Assembly (NCBI GenBank): GCA_018830415.1
Contig: JAHJSJ010000116.1
Span: forward strand, 1-15,181
DNA length: 15,181 nt
Source of the DNA: Alphaproteobacteria bacterium
Lineage (GTDB): Bacteria; Pseudomonadota; Alphaproteobacteria; Sphingomonadales; Sphingomonadaceae
Direction: 5' to 3'
Below, piece after piece: positions 6,114 to 12,764 of the stretch. Numbering within the stretch: position 1 is the stretch's first letter; each line of letters opens with the position of its first letter. Under the pieces are notes generated by a model that saw only the letters and a program-made list of their open reading frames with translations, was not told where the DNA came from and did not search any database. The position numbers and the translations under genes are program-made.

Positions 6114-7279
6114 CACCCCGCCGCCCCAATCAATTCGCGCCCGATCAGCATCCGCCGGATCTCGTTCGTCCCCGCGCCGATGTCGAGCAGCTTGGCGTCG
6201 CGCATATACCGCTCCACCGGCCAGTCGGTGGTGTAGCCCGCCCCGCCCAGCGCCTGCACGCTTTCGGCGGCGACCTTGAAGGCGTTCTCGCTGCTGAGCA
6301 AAATTACCCCCGCCGCATCGAAGCGCGTCGTCTGCCCGGCGTCGCACGCCTTGGCGACCGCATAGGTGTAGGCGCGGGCCGATTGCAGGGCGACATACAT
6401 ATCCGCGACCTTGGCCTGCATCAGTTGGAAGCTGCCGATCGGTTTGCCGAACTGCTGGCGCTCGCGCAGGTAGGGAATGACCGTGTCGAGGCACGCCTGC
6501 ATGATGCCAAGCTGCAATCCGGCGAGCACCACGCGTTCATAATCCAGCCCGCTCATCAGCACACCGACCCCGCCGTTCAGCGGCCCCATGATGCGGTCTT
6601 CGGGGATGAGGCAATCGTCGAAAACCAGCTCGGCGGTGGGCGAGCCTTTCATCCCCAGTTTCTCGATCTTCTGGCCGATGGCAAAGCCTTCGTCGCCCTT
6701 CTCGATCAGAAAGGCGGTGATGCCGCGCGATCCGGCGTGGCCATCGGTCTTGGCGTAGACCACCAGCGTATCGGCTTCGGGCGCGTTGGTGATCCAGAAC
6801 TTGGTGCCGTTGAGCACGTATCCGCCCTGCACAGCCTCGGCCTTCAGCTTCATCGAAACCACGTCGCTGCCCGCGCCCGCTTCGGACATGGCAAGGCTGC
6901 CGACATGTTCGCCGCTGATCAGCTTGGGGAGATACTTTGCCTTCTGCTCGTCATCACCCCAGCGGCGAATCTGGTTGAGGCAGAGGTTGGAATGCGCGCC
7001 ATAGGACAGGCCCACACTGGCCGAGGCGCGGCTGACTTCCTCGACCGCGATCACGTGTTCGAGGTAGCCCAGCCCCAGCCCGCCCCATTCCTCCTCAACC
7101 GTGATGCCATGCAGGCCCAATGCGCCCATCGGCTCCCACAATTCGCGCGGGAAGCGGTCTTCGCGGTCGGTGCGCGTTGCCAAGGGCGCGATCTGTTCAT
7201 CGGCGAAGCGGGCGGTGGTGTCGCGGATCATTGTGGCAGCCTCGCCAAGCTGGAAGTCGAAATCGGGGGTGGCGCGCAT
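6113..7279 (-). CDS. ivd: isovaleryl-CoA dehydrogenase
   Basis: 388-residue FAD-dependent acyl-CoA dehydrogenase, full family length. It oxidises isovaleryl-CoA to 3-methylcrotonyl-CoA and passes electrons to ETF. It shows the signatures MSEAGAGSDV (131-140), GTKFWITNA (158-166) and QFGKPIGSFQLMQ (276-288). The active-site layout points to isovaleryl-CoA dehydrogenase. A Glu sits in SGLDYERV (E248), the position of the catalytic Glu of this enzyme, while the place of the MCAD-type catalytic Glu near the C-terminus is Ala (IGAGTNEIRR, A369). The start is the ATG at 7279 (MRATPDFDFQLG), with a modest GGGAA upstream. The open frame continues far beyond it into the divergent ABC gene and that part is not coding. 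It is the first gene of the minus-strand leucine block and is divergent from the ABC importer across a 114-base gap. Confidence 0.95.
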   Translation of the reverse strand: MRATPDFDFQLGEAATMIRDTTARFADEQIAPLATRTDREDRFPRELWEPMGALGLHGITVEEEWGGLGLGYLEHVIAVEEVSRASASVGLSYGAHSNLCLNQIRRWGDDEQKAKYLPKLISGEHVGSLAMSEAGAGSDVVSMKLKAEAVQGGYVLNGTKFWITNAPEADTLVVYAKTDGHAGSRGITAFLIEKGDEGFAIGQKIEKLGMKGSPTAELVFDDCLIPEDRIMGPLNGGVGVLMSGLDYERVVLAGLQLGIMQACLDTVIPYLRERQQFGKPIGSFQLMQAKVADMYVALQSARAYTYAVAKACDAGQTTRFDAAGVILLSSENAFKVAAESVQALGGAGYTTDWPVERYMRDAKLLDIGAGTNEIRRMLIGRELIGAAG

Positions 7280-7393
7280 GATTTGTTCCCGGCGGTGAAA
7301 TGATCGTTCTGGCAATGCGCATAGCAAGCGGCGGTGCAAAGGCCAATCGGGCAAAGCTGGCGCAATCGCCTGATCCTCGCTAACCCCGCGCCG
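7280..7393. promoter_or_regulatory. divergent intergenic region between ivd and the ABC importer
   Basis: A 114-base gap that must hold the promoters of both the leucine block (leftward) and the ABC genes (rightward). I see no convincing -35/-10 pair or operator palindrome, so it is marked by position only. Confidence 0.35.
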
Positions 7394-8176
7394 ATGAACG
7401 CCGCCGCGCCCATTCTGCTGTTCGATCGCGTAATCTGCCGCTTTGGCGATATCACCGCGGTCGGCGGCGTTACCTGCGACATTGCGCCGGGCAGTTTCGT
7501 GGCATTGGTCGGCGCATCGGGATCGGGCAAGTCGACGCTGCTCAAAACGGTCAACACGCTGGTTGCGCCAACCGCAGGCCGGGTGCTGTTCGGCGGCGAG
7601 GATGTGAGCGCCCTCAACCCTGCGCGCCTGCGCCGCCGGGTCGGCTATGTGTTTCAAGGCGTGGGCCTGTTCCCGCATTTCCCGGTGGCCGAAAACATCG
7701 CCATCGGCCCGCGCCTTGCGGGCGAGACGCTGCCGCCTGCACGGATTGCCGAACTGCTGGCGCTGGTCGAACTCGAACCGGGAATGGCCACGCGGATGCC
7801 CGATGAACTCAGCGGCGGGCAGCGTCAGCGGGTCGGCGTGGCGCGCGCGCTGGCGGGCGGGCCGGAGCTGTTGCTGATGGACGAACCCTTCGGCGCGCTT
7901 GATCCCGTCACCCGCGCGGCGCTCGGAGCGAAAGTGCGCGAATTGCACGCGGCGCTGGGCCTCACCACGGTGATGGTGACGCATGACATGGCCGAGGCCT
8001 TGCTGCTGGCTGACCGGGTGCTGGTGATGGATGGCGGGCGGATTGTGGCGGATGAAACCCCGCGCGCGCTGCTCGCGGGCGAAGGCGGCGGCGCGGCGCA
8101 GGGCCTTGTCGCCGTGCCGCGCGAACAGGCCGAACGCCTCGCCGCGATGGAAGGCCTTGGGGAAAGCCGCACCTGA
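7394..8176 (+). CDS. ABC transporter ATPase, osmoprotectant/quaternary-amine type
   Basis: 260-residue ATP-binding subunit that energises the importer encoded by the next gene. It has all the ABC motifs: Walker A GASGSGKST (40-48), Q-loop Q88, signature LSGGQRQRVGVARAL (139-153), Walker B LLLMDEP (159-165), D-loop ALD (168-170) and the switch His in VTHD (H197). It resembles OpuBA/OpuCA/ProV-type ATPases but is short and has no C-terminal CBS domains, so regulation by ionic strength through CBS is not expected. The ATG at 7394 is chosen because the domain begins right after it. A GTG at 7334 would add 20 residues without domain support; neither has a strong RBS. It overlaps the next gene by one base (TGATG at 8174-8178), so the two are translationally coupled. 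Confidence 0.9.
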   Translation: MNAAAPILLFDRVICRFGDITAVGGVTCDIAPGSFVALVGASGSGKSTLLKTVNTLVAPTAGRVLFGGEDVSALNPARLRRRVGYVFQGVGLFPHFPVAENIAIGPRLAGETLPPARIAELLALVELEPGMATRMPDELSGGQRQRVGVARALAGGPELLLMDEPFGALDPVTRAALGAKVRELHAALGLTTVMVTHDMAEALLLADRVLVMDGGRIVADETPRALLAGEGGGAAQGLVAVPREQAERLAAMEGLGESRT

Positions 8177-9714
8177 TGGGCGATATCTGGGACATCCTCC
8201 CCGGCCTTGGTGACAAACTGGCGGCGCATGTGGTGCTGTCGGCCAGCGCCATCGGGCTGGCGATGCTGATCGCGCTGCCGATGGCGGTGTGGGCGAGCCG
8301 TTCGCCGGTGGTGGCGCGGATTGCGCTGGGGCTGGCGAGCCTTGTCCAGACCATCCCTGCGCTTGCCCTGCTGGCTTTGTTCTTTCCGCTGCTGCTGTCG
8401 CTGCGCGCGGTGTTTGGCGAAGGGCTGCCGACGCTGGGTTTCCTGCCCGCGCTGATGGCGCTGACGCTCTATGCGCTGCTGCCGATTTTGCGCAACGCGG
8501 TGACGGCGCAGGCCAATCTCGACCCCGGCGTGCTCGAAGCGGCAGACGGCGTGGGCATGACCCGCTGGCAGAAACTGACGCTGGTCGAAGCGCCGCTGTC
8601 CGCGCCCTTCATCATGGCCGGTATCCGCACGGCATCGGTGTGGACGATCGGCGCAGCGACGCTTGCCACCACCATCGGCCAGCCGAGCCTTGGCGATCCG
8701 ATCTTCGCGGGCCTGCAAACCCAGAACTGGGCGCTGGTGCTGGCGGGCTGCCTGGCAAGCGCAGGGCTGGCGCTGGCGGCGGATAACCTGCTGTGGGTGA
8801 TCGAGGTCGGGCTGGCCAAGCGTTCGCGCACTCAGACCTTTGGCGGGATGGCGGTGGTGATGCTGGGCATCCTCGCCGCGCTGTGGGCGCAAAATGCGGG
8901 CAGCGATGAACGCCGCATCGTGATCGCTTCCAAGCAGTTTTCCGAACAATACATCCTCGCCCAACTGATCGGCGCGCGGCTGGAGGCGGCGGGTTACGCG
9001 GTCGAATATCGCGACGGGCTGGGCAGCGCGGTGGTGCATTCTGCGGTCGCGTCCTCCGCGATCGACATTTCGGTCGATTACACAGGCACGGTCTGGACCA
9101 ATTACCTCAAGCGCGCGGACAATCCGGGGCGCGAGGTGATGTATGAAACGATCCGTGAATGGGAATGGCGCTCCAACGGGGTCAAGGTGCTGGGCCGCCT
9201 GGGGTTTGAAAACGCCTATGCCTTCGCCATGCGCGCCGACAGGGCGGCGGAAGTAGGCGTTACCTCACTCACCGATCTGGTCGCCGTCGCCCCGCGTCTC
9301 ACCGTCGGCGGCGACCCGGAGTTTTTCGAGCGGCCCGAATGGATCGCGGTGCGCGATGCCTATGGGCTGCGGTTCGCCGGAAGTCGCAATTTCGCGCCGA
9401 CCTTCATGTATAACGCGCTGCAATCGGGCGAGGCGGATGTGATCAGCGCCTATACGTCCGACGGGCGGATCGCGGCTGACAGGCTGGTGGTGCTGGCTGA
9501 TCCCAAGGGCGCGCTGCCGAGCTATGACGCGATGCTGATGCTGTCGCCCCGGATTGCGCAGGATCAAGGCGTGATCGCCGCGCTAACCCCGCTGATCGGC
9601 GCGATCAGCGTTGAGGCGATGCGCGAGGCCAATCTGGCGGTTGACCGTGAGGATGCGGCGAAAATGACGCCCAAGGCGGCGGCGGCACAATTAGCGGTAA
9701 AAGCGGGGCTTTAG
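8176..9714 (+). CDS. ABC permease fused to substrate-binding domain, glycine betaine/choline type
   Basis: 512-residue two-domain protein. Residues 1 to about 215 are a ProW/OpuBB-like permease with hydrophobic segments and the EAA loop (about 119-150, GVLEAADGVGMTRWQKLTLVEAP) that contacts the ATPase. A further membrane segment (about 222-238) leads into an OpuAC/ProX-like binding domain (about 245-512). Typical binding-domain stretches are ASKQFSEQYILAQLI (251-265), DISVDYTGTVW (297-307), NAYAFAMR (346-353) and DVISAYTSDGRIA (421-433). Such fusions are known for quaternary-amine and osmolyte importers of this family. The binding domain stays tethered to the outer face of the membrane, so no separate binding protein is needed. 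The substrate (glycine betaine, choline, carnitine or similar) is inferred from family. Only one permease-type gene is present, so the transporter would use two copies. Confidence 0.9.
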   Translation: MGDIWDILPGLGDKLAAHVVLSASAIGLAMLIALPMAVWASRSPVVARIALGLASLVQTIPALALLALFFPLLLSLRAVFGEGLPTLGFLPALMALTLYALLPILRNAVTAQANLDPGVLEAADGVGMTRWQKLTLVEAPLSAPFIMAGIRTASVWTIGAATLATTIGQPSLGDPIFAGLQTQNWALVLAGCLASAGLALAADNLLWVIEVGLAKRSRTQTFGGMAVVMLGILAALWAQNAGSDERRIVIASKQFSEQYILAQLIGARLEAAGYAVEYRDGLGSAVVHSAVASSAIDISVDYTGTVWTNYLKRADNPGREVMYETIREWEWRSNGVKVLGRLGFENAYAFAMRADRAAEVGVTSLTDLVAVAPRLTVGGDPEFFERPEWIAVRDAYGLRFAGSRNFAPTFMYNALQSGEADVISAYTSDGRIAADRLVVLADPKGALPSYDAMLMLSPRIAQDQGVIAALTPLIGAISVEAMREANLAVDREDAAKMTPKAAAAQLAVKAGL

Positions 9715-9735
9715 AGCAGGCCGAGTATCAGGGCC

Positions 9736-11766
9736 TTATTCAAACCCCACCCCGAACGGCCAGCGCCGCCCGCACATACCGAGCACTTTGAACAAAGTGC
9801 CCATATGGGTTGATTCCACCAGCCGATCACGCTGGCGTTTGAGCTTGTCTGCCTCTTTGGGGTTGCGGCGTTGCAGCGCTTCCAGCCGTGTATCGATCCC
9901 CATCTGGCGCAGCCATTCGCCCTGCATCTGCACCCCCATCACGTCAGCGCCGTGCTGACGGGCGATCTGCTGGAGCAGTTCGAAATCGACATGCGCGGTG
10001 ATATCGGCATCACCCGGATGCGCGAAGACATCGACCTTCTGATGCGCCTTAAGCGCTTGCAAGGTCGATCCGGCGCGCAATTCGGTCTGGCCATAATCGA
10101 TAATCAGCGCCGCGCCGCCTTGATTGGTCAGGCGCTGCGCAAGTTCGCCCATCACCGCTACGGCCGCCGGACTGGTTTCGATCATCGATCCCTGACTGGC
10201 GCGCGCCCAGCCTGATGGCACCAGATGATCCATCCGCTCCTTGCCTGTGCCAAAGGCGAAGGCGTCGCCTTCCAGCCCGACCACCCGTTCAAACCAGCCG
10301 TCGGCCGAGCGCACCAGTTGATGGATCGGCAACGCATCGAAAAATTCGTTGGCGACAACCAGCAGCGGCGCATCATCGGGCAAGGTCGAAAGATCGTGGT
10401 GGTGATGGCAGCCGGGAAATGTCTCTCGCTGGAGCCTGCGCAAGGTCGCCGAGGTTTCGACAAAATGCACCTGCGGCGCGAAATCATAGCGCGCCGCCGT
10501 GGACAGCGCATCGCGCGCCAGCGTGCCGCGGCCGGGACCAAGTTCGACATAGTGGATATGTTTGCGGCCGCCCATCCGCACCCACAGATCCGCCAGCCAT
10601 AGCCCGACCAGTTCGCCGAACATCTGGGTGACTTCGGGCGCGGTGATGAAATCACCTTGGTCGCCCAGCGGATCGCGGCTGGCATAATAGCGCGCGTTGC
10701 TTTCGCCCATGTAATGCGCAAGGCTGATCGGGCCGGTTTCGCGGATCAGACGGCGCAGGGTCTTGCCAACATCAACATTGGCGCGCGCGGCGACTTCGGC
10801 TTCGAGCCGGGCTTGTTCTTCGGCGGCGGCTTGCTCTGCGGCGGCTTGTTGGGCGGCGGCCAAGGCGGCGGCTTCGGCAGCTTCGGCTTCCAGACGGGCG
10901 CGCTCTTCAGCTTCTGCCTTGGCCTTGGCTTCAGCTTCGGCCTTGGCTTTGGCCTTGGCTTCGGCAGCTGCCTTTTCACGAGCCTCGCGTTCAGCGCGGG
11001 CCGCGGCTGCGCGGCGCGCTTTCTCCTCCGCTGCCGCGCGGGCTTTTGCTTCTGCGACGGCCTTGGCTTTGGCGCGCGCTTCGGCTTCGCGGCGAGCTTG
11101 TTCCTCGGCGGCGGCCTTGGCTTTGGCCGCTGCTTTGGCCTTGGCTTCGGCTTCCTTGCGTGCTCTTTCTTCGGCCTCTGCCTTAGCCTTGGCTTCGGCG
11201 GCGGCCTTGGCTTCGGCGGCAGCCCGTTCGCGGGCTTCGCGTTCGGCGCGGGCCTTCGCGGCGGCTTTAGCCTGTTCCAGCGCTGCGGCCTCAGCACGGG
11301 CCTTGGCATCGGCTTCGGCCTTAAGGCGCGCCTCCTGTTCCGCGCGGGCCTTGGCCTCGGCTTCGGCTTTCCGGCGTGTTTCGGCTTCGCGGCGGGCCTT
11401 GTCCTGCGCTTCGGCGGCGGCTTTGGCCTGTGCCTCCGCTTTGGCCCTTGCCTCCGCTTTGGCCTGGGCCTCCGCCTCGGCTTGGGCCTGTTCGCGGGCT
11501 TGCTGCTCGGCAAGCTCCTTGGCTTCGGCGTCCGCCTTGGCGCGGGCGGCAGCTTTTGCCGCCGCGCGCGCCGCTTCGCGATCAGCCTCAGGTTCAGCCT
11601 CAACCTCGGGATCGATCAGCCGCAGCGCGCTTTTCCACGCGCGCGCGCCGCCGGCCCCCGGCTCGGCGGTCAGGTCGGTTGCACGCCCCCGCTCGCCAGC
11701 GGTTTGTTCCGTAGCGCGAAGAACACGACAATCAATCCAGTCAGGATCAGCGGTATAGTCAGCCAT
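9736..11766 (-). CDS. MidA/NDUFAF7-family SAM methyltransferase with long TolA-like helical N-terminus
   Basis: 676-residue protein in two parts. Residues about 332-676 are a full-length DUF185/COG1565 methyltransferase. Motifs are GDFITAPEVTQMFGELVGLW (371-390), SAM motif I ELGPGRGTL (408-416), NEFFDALP (473-480) and LIIDYG (555-560). The mitochondrial homologue NDUFAF7 methylates an arginine of the complex I subunit NDUFS2; bacterial substrates are not established. Residues 60-333 contain no Pro or Gly and consist almost only of Ala, Lys, Arg, Glu and Gln with some Asp and Leu, as in TolA domain II. This should be a very long helix or coiled coil. The only ATG ahead of the domain is at 11766, inside the end of lgt (97-base overlap, poor RBS). 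The next in-frame Met is residue 353, inside the domain. A non-ATG start after the lgt stop is possible, so the first ~50 residues are uncertain. Adjacency to lgt is, to my knowledge, common in alphaproteobacteria. Confidence 0.85.
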   Translation of the reverse strand: MADYTADPDWIDCRVLRATEQTAGERGRATDLTAEPGAGGARAWKSALRLIDPEVEAEPEADREAARAAAKAAARAKADAEAKELAEQQAREQAQAEAEAQAKAEARAKAEAQAKAAAEAQDKARREAETRRKAEAEAKARAEQEARLKAEADAKARAEAAALEQAKAAAKARAEREARERAAAEAKAAAEAKAKAEAEERARKEAEAKAKAAAKAKAAAEEQARREAEARAKAKAVAEAKARAAAEEKARRAAAARAEREAREKAAAEAKAKAKAEAEAKAKAEAEERARLEAEAAEAAALAAAQQAAAEQAAAEEQARLEAEVAARANVDVGKTLRRLIRETGPISLAHYMGESNARYYASRDPLGDQGDFITAPEVTQMFGELVGLWLADLWVRMGGRKHIHYVELGPGRGTLARDALSTAARYDFAPQVHFVETSATLRRLQRETFPGCHHHHDLSTLPDDAPLLVVANEFFDALPIHQLVRSADGWFERVVGLEGDAFAFGTGKERMDHLVPSGWARASQGSMIETSPAAVAVMGELAQRLTNQGGAALIIDYGQTELRAGSTLQALKAHQKVDVFAHPGDADITAHVDFELLQQIARQHGADVMGVQMQGEWLRQMGIDTRLEALQRRNPKEADKLKRQRDRLVESTHMGTLFKVLGMCGRRWPFGVGFE
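10768..11589 (-). repeat. Ala/Lys/Glu-rich low-complexity coding tract with internal duplication
   Basis: Codes for residues 60-333 of the methyltransferase protein. It is built largely of Ala, Lys, Glu and Arg codons (GCC/GCG/GCT, AAG/AAA, GAA/GAG, CGC/CGG). A unit starting ARAEREARE occurs at residues 172 and 256 (84 residues apart, twelve heptads). The stretch AKAKAEAEERAR recurs at 192 and 280, so part of the tract looks duplicated with a four-residue slip. Because of the composition, two plus-strand frames are also open across it, but these are shadows. Confidence 0.8.
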
Positions 11767-12569
11767 TGGCCCATCGATAGCCCGGTCCGGGCGGCAAAGT
11801 CAGCCAGTTGTGCATCGGGCTGACGAAAAAACTCGTTAACGAAGCGCGCAATTCCGATGCCGAGTGTGAATACCCCCGCCAGCAGGCCGGGGCGATAGCG
11901 CGCGCGGGTTTTCCAGAACAGCAACATCAGGATCACCAGCAGCGCCAGTCCTTCAAGCCCGGCTTGATACAGCTGGCTGGGGTGGCGTGACAATCCGTCA
12001 GGATCGCTCGGGAACACCATCGCCCACGGCACGTCGGTCACCCGGCCCCACAGTTCACCATTGATGAAATTGGCGAGCCGCCCCAGCAGCATCCCCATCG
12101 GCACGCCGACCGCGACATAATCCACCACCCGGATAAAATTCAGCCGGTCGCGCCATGATACCCACGCCATCGCGACCGCCACGCCCAGCAGGCCACCATG
12201 AAACGCCATGCCACCATCCCACAGCCGCAGCAATTTCCAACTGACAAAACCATCGCCCGAAAAATCCGTGAAGGCGCTGGGGATGCCGGTGTCCCCTCCT
12301 GTATAAAATGCCGCATAGCCCAGCCGCCCGCCGATAATCACCCCCAGCGTGCAATAGAAAAACAGGTCATCGGCATGGCGCTGCGCCATCGGTGCGCCGG
12401 GCTGCTTGAGCATTTTCGAGGTATGCCAATAGGCAAAGATCACCCCGATCAGATATGCCAGTGAATAAAACCGCAGCGTAAAAAACCCCAGATCGATCCC
12501 CGGCCGCAGACCCAGTTCGGCCCAGTAGATCGGATCGGCAGCGCCGCTTACGGCAAGTAGTGACAGCAC
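11670..12569 (-). CDS. lgt: prolipoprotein diacylglyceryl transferase
   Basis: 299-residue inner-membrane enzyme that transfers the diacylglyceryl group of phosphatidylglycerol to the lipobox cysteine of prolipoproteins, the first step of lipoprotein maturation. Family marks are FHGGLLG (H124 is the counterpart of the essential His of E. coli Lgt), the signature GRLANFINGELWGR (163-176), HPSQLYQAGLEG (196-207) and ARFVNEFFRQPD (R242, counterpart of the essential Arg). About seven hydrophobic segments are visible. The start is GTG at 12569, supported by GAGG eight bases upstream. Its 3' end overlaps the open frame of the downstream methyltransferase, so the pair is probably one operon with coupled translation. 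Confidence 0.97.
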   Translation of the reverse strand: MLSLLAVSGAADPIYWAELGLRPGIDLGFFTLRFYSLAYLIGVIFAYWHTSKMLKQPGAPMAQRHADDLFFYCTLGVIIGGRLGYAAFYTGGDTGIPSAFTDFSGDGFVSWKLLRLWDGGMAFHGGLLGVAVAMAWVSWRDRLNFIRVVDYVAVGVPMGMLLGRLANFINGELWGRVTDVPWAMVFPSDPDGLSRHPSQLYQAGLEGLALLVILMLLFWKTRARYRPGLLAGVFTLGIGIARFVNEFFRQPDAQLADFAARTGLSMGQWLTIPLILTGLIVVFFALRNKPLASGGVQPT

Positions 12570-12764
12570 GGGGCGAACCTCTTAATGACAATGGAAAGTC
12601 GTATCGGCGGGCCGGACATGACCCTTGCCGCGTTGGCGCTTCTGGCACAGCGCGCGGGGCAGGGGAAGGGGCGCACGGTTGCCACCAAGGCTTGGGACAC
12701 GCAGCCCGGGACGCACTCCATGTGCGCCCGGACTTGTTTATAAATGAGAGAGGAAGGACACCGC
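12570..12764. promoter_or_regulatory. divergent intergenic region between lgt and the acyl-CoA synthetase gene
   Basis: 195 bases between divergent genes, so it should hold both promoters. It ends in AGGAAGGA (12751-12758), six bases before the ATG at 12765, which fixes that start over the ATG at 12744. A 50-codon open frame (12591-12743) fills most of it but has no RBS. No clear sigma-70 boxes or operator are visible. Confidence 0.45.

Noticed and set aside
7280..7984. Minus-strand extension of the isovaleryl-CoA dehydrogenase frame to 623 residues
   Set aside because: The extra residues are low-complexity and Arg/His/Gln-rich, lie antisense to the ABC ATPase gene, and the enzyme domain starts at the ATG at 7279.
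7825..9039. 404-residue minus-strand open frame antisense to the ABC genes
   Set aside because: Arg/Gln/His-rich shadow composition with no domain. The plus strand carries well-conserved ABC motifs.
9718..9736. Possible terminator AGGCC...GGCCT between the importer gene and the methyltransferase gene
   Set aside because: Only a 5-bp stem with a 9-base loop and no T-run, and it overlaps the methyltransferase stop; too weak to annotate.
10657..11823. Long plus-strand open frames over the helical tract, one Gly/Phe/Leu-rich and one Ala/Ser-rich
   Set aside because: They are opposite-strand shadows of the Ala/Lys/Glu coding tract, which has almost no stop-forming codons in any frame. They have no domain, and the minus-strand frame continues into a clear methyltransferase.
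12591..12743. 50-codon open frame between lgt and the synthetase gene
   Set aside because: It has no ribosome binding site and no recognisable features, and it lies where promoters are expected. It could be real, but the sequence does not support it.
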